A stretch of 64,000 nt of DNA from Roseomonas acroporae (GTDB taxonomy: Bacteria > Pseudomonadota > Alphaproteobacteria > Acetobacterales > Acetobacteraceae). The notes beneath the pieces are model-generated. The model worked only from the letters and a program-made list of their open reading frames with translations, had not been told where the DNA came from and did not search any database. Where the stretch lies: assembly GCF_023223525.1 (NCBI RefSeq), contig NZ_JALPRX010000029.1, positions 119,551 through 183,550 of the forward strand, written 5' to 3'. The position numbers were made by a program, and so were the translations under genes. Numbering within the stretch: position 1 is the stretch's first letter; each line of letters begins with the position of its first letter. This document shows, piece after piece, positions 1 through 8,095 of this stretch.

Positions 1-6
1 CGAATC

Positions 7-534
7 ATGACCTTCCGACCCTTCGTTCTCTGTGGCGCGGCCTGCCTGGCGGTTGTCTGCGCGGCGGCCACGGCGCTGCGTCTCACGCTGCCGACCGAGA
101 CGGCGATCGCAGGGGCGACGCGGCTGGTCGAGGGCCCGTCGCCCATCGAGGCGCTGCGCCCGGCCGCCGCCACACCGCCCGCGCCCGCGCCACTGCCCCC
201 GCCGGTGGCGGTGCTGCCGGTGCCGCCCACGCCCCCGGCGCGTGTCCGCACCGTCGCCGCCCTTTCCACGCCGCGGCCCCCGCAGGCCCGGCGGGAGGGG
301 CGGCAGGCGGCGCTGCCGGTGCCGCCGACGCCACCTCGCGGTCGGGGTGCGCTCCCGACGCGGACCCCGCGCTACGCGCAACGCCCCGGCAACGCGGCGC
401 CCATGCCGCCCGACGTGGTGGATTGGGACGTCGCCCCGCCCTATGGCGCGGTGCCCGGCGGACCCCCGGTCCTGTGGTACGGCCCGGCGGTGCCCTACCG
501 GAAGGCGCCCTACGGGCCGGCCGGCTACTACTGA
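7..534 (+). CDS. Secreted proline-rich protein of unknown function (175 aa)
   Basis: The protein opens with a hydrophobic N-terminal segment (about residues 7-23) that looks like a signal peptide or membrane anchor. The rest is dominated by Pro and Ala, with repeated PVPPTPP-type stretches near residues 70-76 and 104-110. The last 40 residues turn Tyr/Gly/Pro-rich and end in GYY, as in some small envelope-associated alphaproteobacterial proteins. I recognise no domain. High third-position GC and the signal-like start favour a real gene. The overlapping frames on both strands are Arg/Pro/Ala-rich translations with no such structure. The start lies only 7 bases into the window, so an upstream operon partner cannot be seen. 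The next gene, rpoH, converges on it. Function is not inferred. Confidence 0.6.
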   Translation: MTFRPFVLCGAACLAVVCAAATALRLTLPTETAIAGATRLVEGPSPIEALRPAAATPPAPAPLPPPVAVLPVPPTPPARVRTVAALSTPRPPQARREGRQAALPVPPTPPRGRGALPTRTPRYAQRPGNAAPMPPDVVDWDVAPPYGAVPGGPPVLWYGPAVPYRKAPYGPAGYY

Positions 535-988
535 CGGCCGTCCGGCCGCGACCCTGCTGCCGGCCGGCCCGACCGGGGTCTCCCGCGTCTCGGCGGCCTG
601 CCCTCTTCCGGGTCAGCCACGCCGAGAAAGCGTGGGAAGCGAGGCTTCCCCGGGATCCCCCGGGCGATCTCCGACGACGGAACGGGCCGGGCGAGCCCAC
701 CGCCCGCATCGGGACGGGAAGCCCCGGGCCGCGGCAGGGACCCCGTCTGGGACGGGTTCACCGCGGAGCGTCGGACGGAAAAGCCGCCGACCCGTCAGGA
801 TCGGCGGCGTGGGAAGGCTCGGATCAACATCCGCGACGCGACGGACGGCCAGGGCAGCGGCGCGCGTGCCGCCGGGCCGGTAATGCCGCCGCCGACCGCC
901 AACCCAGGCGCGCCAGCCGGCGGCAGCGCGCCCCGCTTCCGCCCGGCCGCAGGCCCCCGTGCCGGGGCCGCGTCGGGTCGTCCCGGGT
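535..988. other. Convergent intergenic region
   Basis: No convincing gene lies here. It separates the proline-rich gene (plus) from the end of rpoH (minus) and holds the rpoH terminator hairpin at 779-808. Open frames crossing it are Arg/Pro/Gly-rich and have no ribosome binding site. Confidence 0.6.
779..808 (-). terminator. Rho-independent terminator downstream of rpoH
   Basis: A perfect 8-bp inverted repeat (GCCGCCGA at 783-790, TCGGCGGC at 801-808) with a 10-nt loop. Read on the minus strand it is followed by TTTT (779-782). This is the only hairpin in the window that I saw with a clear U-tract. It implies about 180 nt of 3' untranslated RNA after the rpoH stop. Confidence 0.7.
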
Positions 989-1873
989 TCAGGCCACGGC
1001 GAGCCTGCGCTCGACGATCTGCGTCTTCATCGACTTCTGCAGCTTCTCGAAGGCGCGGACCTCGATCTGCCGTACGCGCTCGCGGCTGATGTTGTACTGC
1101 TGGCTCAGCTCCTCCAGCGTGGTCGGCTCGTCCTTCAGCCGGCGCTCGATCAGGATGTGGCGCTCGCGCTCGTTCAGGGTCTTGAGCGCCTCGCCCAGGA
1201 GCTGGCGGCGGTTGGACATGTCCTCGCGCTCGGCCAGCTCGGTTTCCTGGCTCTCGGCGTCGTCCACCAGCCAGTCCTGCCACTCGCCCTCGCTGTCGGC
1301 GCGGACGGGCGCGTTCAGGCTGTTGTCGGGGCTGGCGAGGCGACGGTTCATCGCCACCACGTCCTGCTCCGGCACCGCCAGCACGCGGGCGATCTTCTCG
1401 ACCTGCTCCGGCTTGAGGTCGCCATCCTCCAGCGCCGCCATCTGGCCCTTGAGCCGGCGGAGGTTGAAGAACAGCTTCTTCTGCGCCGCCGTGGTGCCCA
1501 TCTTCACGAGCGACCAGGAATGCAGGATGTATTCCTGGATGGCGGCGCGGATCCACCACATGGCGTAGGTGGCGAGGCGGAAGCCGCGGTCCGGGTCGAA
1601 CCGCTTCACCGCCTGCATCATGCCGACATTGCCCTCGGAGATCAGCTCACCCACCGGCAGGCCGTAGCCGCGGTAGCCCATCGCGATCTTGGCGACGAGT
1701 CGTAGGTGCGAAGTCACGAGTTTGTGAGCGGCTTGATGATCCTCCTGGTCGCGCCAACGTTTGGCGAGTTCCAGCTCCTCCTCGGGGGAGAGCATGGGGA
1801 ATTTCCGGATTTCCTGGAGGTAACGCGAGAGGTTGCCTTCGGGAGCGATGGGGATCATCGACGTGGAAGCCAT
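989..1873 (-). CDS. rpoH: RNA polymerase sigma-32 (heat-shock) factor RpoH
   Basis: A 294-aa sigma-70-family factor of the sigma-32 class that directs core RNA polymerase to heat-shock promoters. Region 2 is intact (SEGNVGMMQAVKRFD, then the TYAMWWIRAAIQEYI core of 2.3/2.4). It is followed by the RpoH-specific box QKKLFFNLR, which separates RpoH from RpoD/RpoS. Region 4 carries the helix-turn-helix (TLEELSQQYNISRERVRQIE) near residues 250-270. Length fits the family (about 285-300 aa). The start is set by a strong AGGAGG at 1885-1890, 11 nt upstream of the ATG. A sigma-70-like promoter lies at 2058-2086 and a terminator at 779-808, so the gene is probably monocistronic. Alphaproteobacteria often have more than one rpoH; whether this is rpoH1 or rpoH2 cannot be told from the window. 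Confidence 0.96.
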   Translation of the reverse strand: MASTSMIPIAPEGNLSRYLQEIRKFPMLSPEEELELAKRWRDQEDHQAAHKLVTSHLRLVAKIAMGYRGYGLPVGELISEGNVGMMQAVKRFDPDRGFRLATYAMWWIRAAIQEYILHSWSLVKMGTTAAQKKLFFNLRRLKGQMAALEDGDLKPEQVEKIARVLAVPEQDVVAMNRRLASPDNSLNAPVRADSEGEWQDWLVDDAESQETELAEREDMSNRRQLLGEALKTLNERERHILIERRLKDEPTTLEELSQQYNISRERVRQIEVRAFEKLQKSMKTQIVERRLAVA

Positions 1874-2057
1874 TGTATCGTCTGCCTCCTGTGCGGACCT
1901 GGCTGCCCCGTGACGGCGGCAATCGGCTCGCGACCTGATCTGGCAGTCTGAAACGCCCTATGGGCCCGGATGTCCGCCTTGGCCTCGGTCACGTCGAGGC
2001 GAGGAGGGGTGTGGCCATCCTTGAAGTGGCACCCATGTCGGGCATTGCCAGGGGATC

Positions 2058-2086
2058 CTTATAGGACGTCTGTCCCCCGGATGCAA
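2058..2086 (-). promoter_or_regulatory. Housekeeping-type promoter of rpoH
   Basis: On the minus strand TTGCAT (2081-2086), 17 bp and TATAAG (2058-2063) match the sigma-70 -35/-10 arrangement well. Transcription would start near 2050, leaving a leader of about 175 nt before rpoH. That is long enough for translational (thermosensor-like) control, though no structure was computed. Confidence 0.6.
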
Positions 2087-2134
2087 GAAAATCCGACCTG
2101 GGTAGTAGGTTAATCGGGCGCCGGCGCCCGTTTC

Positions 2135-2166
2135 CGTCGGCGTGCGGGCCCGTCGGCGTGCGGGCA
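2135..2166. repeat. Two 16-bp tandem units upstream of the rpoH promoter
   Basis: CGTCGGCGTGCGGGC recurs at a 16-bp period (2135-2150 and 2151-2166), differing only in the last base. It lies about 50-80 bp upstream of the rpoH -35 element. The stretch 2087-2393 otherwise shows no gene. Confidence 0.55.
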
Positions 2167-2393
2167 GGGCGTGCCTGGCCCCGGGCGTCTCCGGAACCGA
2201 GCCTATCCTGCCACGGAACCCTTTTCCCATCGCTTTGGGGGTTCCTGACGCCGGCACCGCCATTTCCCGTCGCCGGCCGGGGATGGCGGGGGTTTCCGCT
2301 CCGCCGGGCCCGCCTCCCGCAGCGTGTCGGAAGAACGGCGCGGTCCGGAAGCGGCGTCGCGGGCGGGCGCCCGGTTTCAGGCATCCCCCGGTT

Positions 2394-2645
2394 TCAGGCA
2401 TCCATGACGCCCAGCGGCGACAGGGTCCGCTCCTTCCAGCAGTGCCAGAACACGGCCGGCGTGCCGCAGTCCCGGAGTCGCAACTCCACGGGCGGCCGCG
2501 CCGCCCGCACGCCCGCCCGCACCGGACGGGTCGCCGGGCGGGACGTCGGGCAGTCCGGAGCGTCGCCGGCGGGAAGCGCCCAGGACATCCGCGCCCGCCA
2601 GCCGAGGCGGTCGTCGAAGGCGGCGAGCGGAGCGGCAGGGGGCAT
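2394..2645 (-). CDS. Small hypothetical protein (83 aa)
   Basis: A short frame starting MPPAAPLAAFDDRLGW and ending LSPLGVMDA. Reading its codons, nearly all third positions are G or C, clearly more than expected from the surrounding sequence. The composition is protein-like, with scattered Trp, Phe, Cys, Asp and Lys rather than pure Arg/Pro/Ala. A weak ribosome site (AGGGAAA) lies upstream of the ATG. No signal peptide, membrane segment or known domain is visible. It sits between the short-chain dehydrogenase and rpoH on the same strand, about 200 bp after the dehydrogenase stop. A 17-bp direct repeat (GGTTTCAGGCATCC at 2373 and 2390) runs across its stop codon. It could be spurious; conservation in relatives would decide. 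Confidence 0.4.
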   Translation of the reverse strand: MPPAAPLAAFDDRLGWRARMSWALPAGDAPDCPTSRPATRPVRAGVRAARPPVELRLRDCGTPAVFWHCWKERTLSPLGVMDA

Positions 2646-2851
2646 GGCCGGGTTTCCCTGGAGGGCGGGGGCGGGAGGGGCGGGCCGGATGCCTTGTCCC
2701 GGCCAGATGCCCCCGCCTCGGCCGCAGCATGCGTGGCCGGTGGCCGCCCTGGCCAATCGAAAGGCACGATCCGCATCATCCAGGACATGGATGGACCGGG
2801 AGGAGAGAGACCCTCCTTCCCCGCCGGGCCGCGGGCCGGCCTGCCCACGCC

Positions 2852-3571
2852 TCAGGGCGGGCCCGGCCGCCTGGGCCGGATGACCAGATCGCCGAGTTCG
2901 GCATCGGCAGGCAGCGAGAGCGCCGCCATCACCACGTCGGCCACGTATTCCGGCCGGAGCAGGGCGACATCGCCGCCGGGCCTGTTCTCCGCCTGCAGGA
3001 CCTGGACCTGCATGGGCGTGTCGGTACGCCCGGGGTAGACGCTCAGTACCCGGATGCCCTCGGCGGCGATCTCCTGCCGGAGCACGTCGGCCGCCGCCCG
3101 CAGGGCCTGCTTCGTCGCGGCGTAGGCACCGTTGCCGGGACTGCCGCCGAGTCCGGCGGTGGAGTTGACGAACACGACCTGTCCGCGCGCGCGCCGGAGC
3201 TGCGGCAGGCAGGCGGCGGTGAGCGCCAGCGGCCCCCGGACATTGACGCCGAACAGTCGATCCCAGGTTCCGGGCGTGGTGGCGGCGACCGGCCCGTGGT
3301 GGAACATCCCGGCGCTGTGGACCAGGATGCCGAGCGATGCCGGCAGCGCCGCGGAGACGGCATCGATCCCCGCATCCGTCGCCACGTCCGCGGCAACCGT
3401 CATCGCCTCGACCGGCAGGCTGGCGGCCGCGCGATGCAGAACCTCCGGTCGCCGGCCGACGAGGATCAGCCGCGTGCCGCGCGCGGCCAGGGCCTGGGCG
3501 ATCGCCAGGCCGATGCCGCTGCCCGCACCGGTTACGAGGGCCCATTCGTCGCCTGACACGTCGCGGGTCAT
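2852..3571 (-). CDS. Short-chain dehydrogenase/reductase
   Basis: A 239-aa classical SDR that catalyses NAD(P)-dependent oxidoreduction of a small alcohol or ketone; the substrate is not predictable. The Rossmann glycine motif TGAGSGIG is near residue 15. GRRP follows at the end of strand beta2, where an Arg often favours NADPH. An NVRG motif (NNAG-like helix region) and the catalytic Ser (NSTAGLGG) with YAATK complete the active site. Length and order of motifs are normal for the family. It follows the methyltransferase gene on the same strand with a 208-bp gap, so shared transcription is possible but not shown. No strong ribosome site precedes the ATG. Identity as an SDR is firm; a specific role is not claimed. 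Confidence 0.9.
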   Translation of the reverse strand: MTRDVSGDEWALVTGAGSGIGLAIAQALAARGTRLILVGRRPEVLHRAAASLPVEAMTVAADVATDAGIDAVSAALPASLGILVHSAGMFHHGPVAATTPGTWDRLFGVNVRGPLALTAACLPQLRRARGQVVFVNSTAGLGGSPGNGAYAATKQALRAAADVLRQEIAAEGIRVLSVYPGRTDTPMQVQVLQAENRPGGDVALLRPEYVADVVMAALSLPADAELGDLVIRPRRPGPP

Positions 3572-3779
3572 CCTGGATTCGAGCCGGTCGAGGGGCGCCG
3601 GACCGTGCGGCGCCGGTCCGCCCGCCCGCGGGCCCTCATGGCCGGCCGCGGGTCGGCGTATCGCCGACCCCGGCCGTCACCCGCAGAAGCATGCCCGTCG
3701 TGCGCCCCGGCATGCGCCCCATCATGCACCACGAGCCGCCCGACGCCATGTCGCGCGAAGGAGAGCGGATGCCGCACGC

Positions 3780-5063
3780 CTACAGGGTGCGTATGGTCGG
3801 GATGGGCACCGCGAACTCCCCGCCCCAGTCCCGGATCACCCCCATCTGCTGCACGATCTCGTCGCACAGGTTCCAGGGGAGGATGAGCAGGATGTCCGGC
3901 TTGCGCTCCGTGATCGCCTCGGGCGACAGGATGGGAATGCGGGTTCCCGGCAGCAGCAGGCCCTGCTTGTGCGGGGAACGATCCACCGTGAAGCTGATCA
4001 GCTCCGGCCCGACGCCGCAGTAGTTCAGCAGGGTGTTGCCCTTGGCCGGCGCGCCGTAGGCGGCCACGCTGCGGTTCTGCCGGCGCGCGTTCACCAGGAA
4101 CTCCAGGAGATCGCACTTGATGGCGACGGTACGCGACGCGAACGCGCGATAGGTGCGGATGTCGCGGAGCCCGAATTCCAGTTCGAGGCGGCGCATGGCT
4201 TCGACCGCCGGCGTCACCGCCGGCGCGGCGGCTTCCGCATGCCGCGCGAAGACCCGGAGCGAGCCGCCATGCGTCGGCAATTCCTGGATGTCGAAGACGG
4301 TCAGGCCGTGCTCGCCCAGCGCCCGCTCCACGGCCAGCAGGGACAGGTAGGAGAAGTGCTCGTGGTAGATGGTGTCGAACTGGTTCTCCTGCATCAGGCG
4401 AAGCAGGTGCGGGAACTCGAAGGTGACGACGCCGTCCGGCGCGAGCAGCACGCGGAAACCTTCGAGGAAATCGTGCATGTCGGGAACGTGGGCGAGCACG
4501 TTGTTGGCCGTCATCAGCCGGGGCGACACGCCGCGTGCCCGCAGCCGCGACGCCGTTTCCGCGCCGAAGAAGGCCACCTCCGTCGGGATGCCCTTGTCGA
4601 CGGCGACGCGTGCGACGTTGGCCGCCGGGTCGACGCCCAGCACCTGCACGCCGGCGCGCTGGAAGTACTGCAGCAGATAGCCGTCGTTGCTGGCGATCTC
4701 CACGACCGTCGCGCCGCCATCCAGGCCCAGGCGCCCGATCATGTGCGCCGCGTAGGCTTCGGCGTGGCGGAGCCAGCTGTCGGAGAATGACGAGAAGTAC
4801 AGGTAGTCACCGAAGATCGCCTGGGGGCTCTCGAACTCGCCGAGCTGCACCAGCCAGCACCGGCTGCAGACGAAGGCATGCAGCGGATAGAACGGCTCCA
4901 TCCGGTCGGCGCGCCGAGGGTCGATGAAGGAATTCGCCAGCGGCGACATGCCGAGGTTGGCGAAGGTCTCGCTCAGCGTGCTGCCGCACAGCCGGCAACG
5001 ACACGCGCTCGTGGCGGCCGGCGACGACTCCTGCAGGGCAACGGGCACATCGCTTATGAACAT
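3780..5063 (-). CDS. SAM-dependent sugar C-methyltransferase (NovU/TylC3-like)
   Basis: A 427-aa three-part methyltransferase. An N-terminal zinc-binding domain carries paired cysteines (CRLCG near residue 23, CSRC near residue 67). A central class I SAM fold has VVEIASNDGYLLQYF, and a C-terminal domain shows the AAYGAPAKGNTLLNY signature. This order (Methyltransf_13, Methyltransf_11/12-like fold, Methyltransf_14) is typical of enzymes that C-methylate nucleotide-linked deoxysugars, usually at C-3, for surface polysaccharide or glycosylated metabolites. The ATG is preceded by GGAAG at good spacing. It is divergent from the DUF4910 peptidase across an AT-rich gap. Both families often appear in polysaccharide clusters, so this may be the remnant or edge of one. 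The exact sugar is unknown. Confidence 0.88.
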   Translation of the reverse strand: MFISDVPVALQESSPAATSACRCRLCGSTLSETFANLGMSPLANSFIDPRRADRMEPFYPLHAFVCSRCWLVQLGEFESPQAIFGDYLYFSSFSDSWLRHAEAYAAHMIGRLGLDGGATVVEIASNDGYLLQYFQRAGVQVLGVDPAANVARVAVDKGIPTEVAFFGAETASRLRARGVSPRLMTANNVLAHVPDMHDFLEGFRVLLAPDGVVTFEFPHLLRLMQENQFDTIYHEHFSYLSLLAVERALGEHGLTVFDIQELPTHGGSLRVFARHAEAAAPAVTPAVEAMRRLELEFGLRDIRTYRAFASRTVAIKCDLLEFLVNARRQNRSVAAYGAPAKGNTLLNYCGVGPELISFTVDRSPHKQGLLLPGTRIPILSPEAITERKPDILLILPWNLCDEIVQQMGVIRDWGGEFAVPIPTIRTL

Positions 5064-5484
5064 GGTTGGCTTCCATCACAGCATGTTGGGTCCCGGCATG
5101 TCGGACCTTTGTTGTGCGGAGTCGGCGGTTATGGGGCCGCCTTGTTTTCTGTTCCGGGCCGATGACGGCCCCGGTGCGGAGCCGCCCGGTCAGGCGCGTC
5201 GTGCAGCCGCAGGGGGGCAGGGGGAGCCGCAGGGCGGCGATGCCGGATCATGGCCTGTCCCGGCGGAATCCCGATCGGCGTGACGGCCCGTGCTCCCACC
5301 GCGACTTCCCGTCCTGCCGCGCATCAACTGAGGTACGCGCCTTCCCATCGGGCGTGTCCCCGATGCCCGGCCAACCGGACGCCCGACCGGGCGCAACGAA
5401 ATCCGCGCATGTCGCCCCTCGCAGGAACCCGAGGCCGAAGGCGTGGCGCATCCAATCTTTGAGGCGCGCCAACACCATGACATT

Positions 5485-5500
5485 GTCGTAAATTCACGAC
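5485..5500. promoter_or_regulatory. Operator-like inverted repeat in AT-rich island
   Basis: GTCGT-N6-ACGAC (5485-5489 and 5496-5500) is a perfect 5-bp inverted repeat around an AT-rich centre, the size of a dimeric repressor half-site pair. No regulator gene adjoins it, so the binding protein is unknown. Confidence 0.3.
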
Positions 5501-5726
5501 AGCATGAAGCATGATAGATTCGTTTACGGAGTGGAATCCAGCAGGAAATTTCGGCCCTGCCGACTGCCGGCATACTTGTCTCAAGTCCCGGTCAACGATA
5601 TCATCGAAACGGGTTCATAATAAATAAACTTCAATTCAGAATTCAGACAGTTTACGGCGGATCGACAACTCGAGACCGAACCGTCACAGTAGAATACTGC
5701 AATCGAATGAACGCCTTTCCATTGGC

Positions 5727-5742
5727 CATGATCTGAATCATG
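5727..5742. promoter_or_regulatory. Operator-like inverted repeat CATGAT-N4-ATCATG
   Basis: A perfect 6-bp inverted repeat with a 4-bp spacer inside the AT-rich island, between the divergent methyltransferase and peptidase genes. It may be a protein site or a small hairpin; nothing else supports a particular role. Confidence 0.3.
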
Positions 5743-6515
5743 TATCCTCGCGAAGAATCCAATCAGGTTCCTGCTTCTCCCGCCACACGCTTGTCGGACC
5801 TGTCGCGTACGGTCTTTTAATTCGGATTCCTTGCCCTTAAAGAGCGACGACGGCGCCGGCTTCCGGTCCCGGTCGCCAAGGCCGTGGAGAGTTGCGGAAG
5901 GCATGTGCCCGTCGGGTCGATCATCCGTCTGCCGCTCCGAAGCCCGTGCCGGCTGCCCGGCCCCTTCCGGGACCCCGGATACGCTCCCGTCATGGCACGA
6001 TCCGGGGCACGATCCGGGAACCGCGGCGGTGCGGGAAGGCGACGCGACGTCGCGCCCACCTCCGCCTGCCGCCGCGGATGTTCGCGCTGCCGTCGGCCCG
6101 GAGGCACGCTTCGCCGGCGCGGGTCCGCCCCGGCCGGACAGGCCGCGCCAGATGGGGTACCGGACGGGATGCCGGACGGGGCGGCAGGTCGCCCGGTCAG
6201 GGTCTGGCAGGCGGGCCGGACCAGGCGCGAGGCATCGCGTCGCGCCGTTCGGCGACAGCGCATCCGGACGGCCCCGCATCGTCGCCATGACGCGGGCATG
6301 ATGCCGCCGACCACCATGAAGCGGGCGCCCATGACGTCGCGTGAAGGTTCCCGTTGCTCCGGGCCGGGCAGCGTCGCGGGGCGCGCCAAGCAGCGGCCGC
6401 TCCGGCCGGGCCCGCCACGCCGCGTCCGCGCGTCGCCCGACGTGGCGACCTTGCACGCCCGCGGCCGCTGCCGGCCGGAATTGCCTCCCGCATCCGGGAC
6501 TGGAGACTCGCCTCG

Positions 6516-7868
6516 ATGAATTTCGATCCGAACGGCATCGGCCAGAAACTCCACCGGCACGTGTCGGCCCTTTTCCCGATCTTCCGCAGCATCACCGGCG
6601 AGGGGATGCGGCAGACGCTGGCCTATATCGGCGAATCCATCCCCTTGCAGATCCGGCAGGTTCCCACCGGCACGCCCGTGCTGGACTGGGAGGTTCCGCA
6701 AGAGTGGACCGTGCGCGGCGCGACGCTGCGCCGCCTGAATGGCGACGTCGTCCTGGATATCGCCGACACCAACCTCCACCTCGTGCACTACAGCCATCCG
6801 GTCGACCGCGTGGTGCCGATCGAGGAATTGCAGGCCCACCTCCACAGCCTGCCGAAGCAGCCGGATCTGGTCCCGTACCGCACGGCCTACTACGCGAACA
6901 GCTGGGGATTCTGCCTCGCCGAGCGGCAGCGCCAGGCACTCACCGATCCCGCCTACCACGTCTCGATCGACACCGAGCTGGCGCCGGGCGTGCTGAACTA
7001 CGGCGAGATGGTGCTGCCAGGCGAGGGGCCGGACGAGGTCCTGTTCTCCATCCACTGCTGCCACCCGTCGCTGGCCAACGACAACCTGTCCTCCATCGCC
7101 ATCGCGATCGAGCTGGCGCAGCGCCTGGAACGCCGCGCCCGCCGGCGCTTCACCTACCGGTTCCTGTTCGCGCCGGGCACCATCGGGGCCATCACCTGGC
7201 TGCATCTCAACCGCGAGGTGACGGCCCGCATCCGGCACGGTCTCGTCCTGAGCTGCCTCGGGGATGGCGGGCCGCCGACCTACAAGCGGTCACGGCGCGA
7301 GAACGCGGACATCGACCGCTACGTCGCCTACCAGCTCCGGGCCGGCGGCCACGGCGACCGCGTCCGGCCGTTCCTGCCCTACGGCTACGACGAGCGGCAG
7401 TACTGCTCGCCCGGCTTCGACCTGCCCGTCGGCTGCCTCACCCGCACCCCGAACGGCGAGTATCCGGAGTACCACACCTCGGCGGACGACCTGGAACTGG
7501 TCCGCCCCGAGGCGCTCGCCGACTCGCTCGCGCTGCTGTGCCGCCTGGTGGACATGATCGAGGCGGACTACGTGCCGCTCGGCACCTGCCTCCACGGCGA
7601 GCCGCAGCTCGGCCGCCGCGGCCTGTACCAGGCGATCGGAGGCCAGCCTATCGGGGCCGATCCGTCGAGCCGCTTCGACCAGCTCACCCTGCTCTGGGTC
7701 ATCAACCAGGCTGACGGAACCCACTCCCTGCTCGATATCGCCGAGCGGTCCGGCAAGCCGTTCGCGGCAGTGGCCGCCGCGGCCGAGGCGCTGGCGGCGG
7801 CCGGCCTGCTGAACCGGGCGGATCCATCGCCCGCCCGGGCTTCCGACAGGCAGGCCGGCGACAGGTAG
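6516..7868 (+). CDS. DUF4910/DUF2172 aminopeptidase-like zinc hydrolase
   Basis: A 450-aa M28-like protein. The N-terminus (FPIFRSITGEGMRQTL) and the DUF2172 insert (VPQEWTVRGA) are typical. Putative metal ligands lie in HCCHPSLANDN (about residues 178-188), and the later YDERQYCSPGFDLPVG and EYHTSADDLE motifs match the DUF4910 core. The last 70 residues look like a winged-helix (TLLWVINQADGTHSLLDIAERSG). Members often sit in surface-polysaccharide loci, but their substrate is not established. ATG at 6516 is chosen because GGAG lies 10 nt upstream; the upstream in-frame extension is Arg/Pro-rich and non-homologous. The gene faces away from the C-methyltransferase across the AT-rich gap. A hairpin follows at 7908. 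Confidence 0.85.
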   Translation: MNFDPNGIGQKLHRHVSALFPIFRSITGEGMRQTLAYIGESIPLQIRQVPTGTPVLDWEVPQEWTVRGATLRRLNGDVVLDIADTNLHLVHYSHPVDRVVPIEELQAHLHSLPKQPDLVPYRTAYYANSWGFCLAERQRQALTDPAYHVSIDTELAPGVLNYGEMVLPGEGPDEVLFSIHCCHPSLANDNLSSIAIAIELAQRLERRARRRFTYRFLFAPGTIGAITWLHLNREVTARIRHGLVLSCLGDGGPPTYKRSRRENADIDRYVAYQLRAGGHGDRVRPFLPYGYDERQYCSPGFDLPVGCLTRTPNGEYPEYHTSADDLELVRPEALADSLALLCRLVDMIEADYVPLGTCLHGEPQLGRRGLYQAIGGQPIGADPSSRFDQLTLLWVINQADGTHSLLDIAERSGKPFAAVAAAAEALAAAGLLNRADPSPARASDRQAGDR

Positions 7869-7907
7869 CCGGCATGGCGGCGCGACGGTAACGGGAACGC
7901 CCCCCGG

Positions 7908-7929
7908 CCGCATCGGCATCACGATGCGG
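7908..7929 (+). terminator. Hairpin after the peptidase gene
   Basis: CCGCATCG (7908-7915) and CGATGCGG (7922-7929) form a perfect 8-bp stem with a 6-nt loop, 40 nt after the stop. There is no U-tract, so termination is probable rather than certain. Confidence 0.4.
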
Positions 7930-8095
7930 GCGATCCGCGAGCGGCCGCGCCGCCCCGCGACGGGTCCCGGTTCCGCCGGCACGGCGCCGACCCGTGAAAT
8001 CCGTGGCGTCGCCGGCCTTGCCGCCGCACTTGCGCGATCGGCGCAGGCGTGCAGTTCGTGGCAGGGGCTGTCGCCGTGCCAGGAGGAGTGACCGG

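Larger units (their letters stand above)
5064..6515. other. Long divergent intergenic region with AT-rich island
   Basis: About 1.45 kb between divergent genes without a supported gene. The section around 5440-5830 is strikingly AT-rich against the rest of the window, with several short inverted and direct repeats. The flanks (5064-5440 and 5830-6515) are GC-rich and show only Arg/Pro/Gly-rich frames. A 76-aa minus frame at 5248-5478 was considered and not accepted. Confidence 0.6.

Noticed and set aside
5248..5478. A 76-aa minus frame at the edge of the AT-rich island
   Set aside because: Composition is mixed but many codons end in A or T, no ribosome site precedes it and no motif is visible. 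Not enough to call a gene.
6354..6515. Upstream extension of the DUF4910 peptidase to an ATG at 6354
   Set aside because: The added 54 residues are Arg/Ala/Pro-rich and unrelated to the family's N-terminus; ATG 6516 has a ribosome site.
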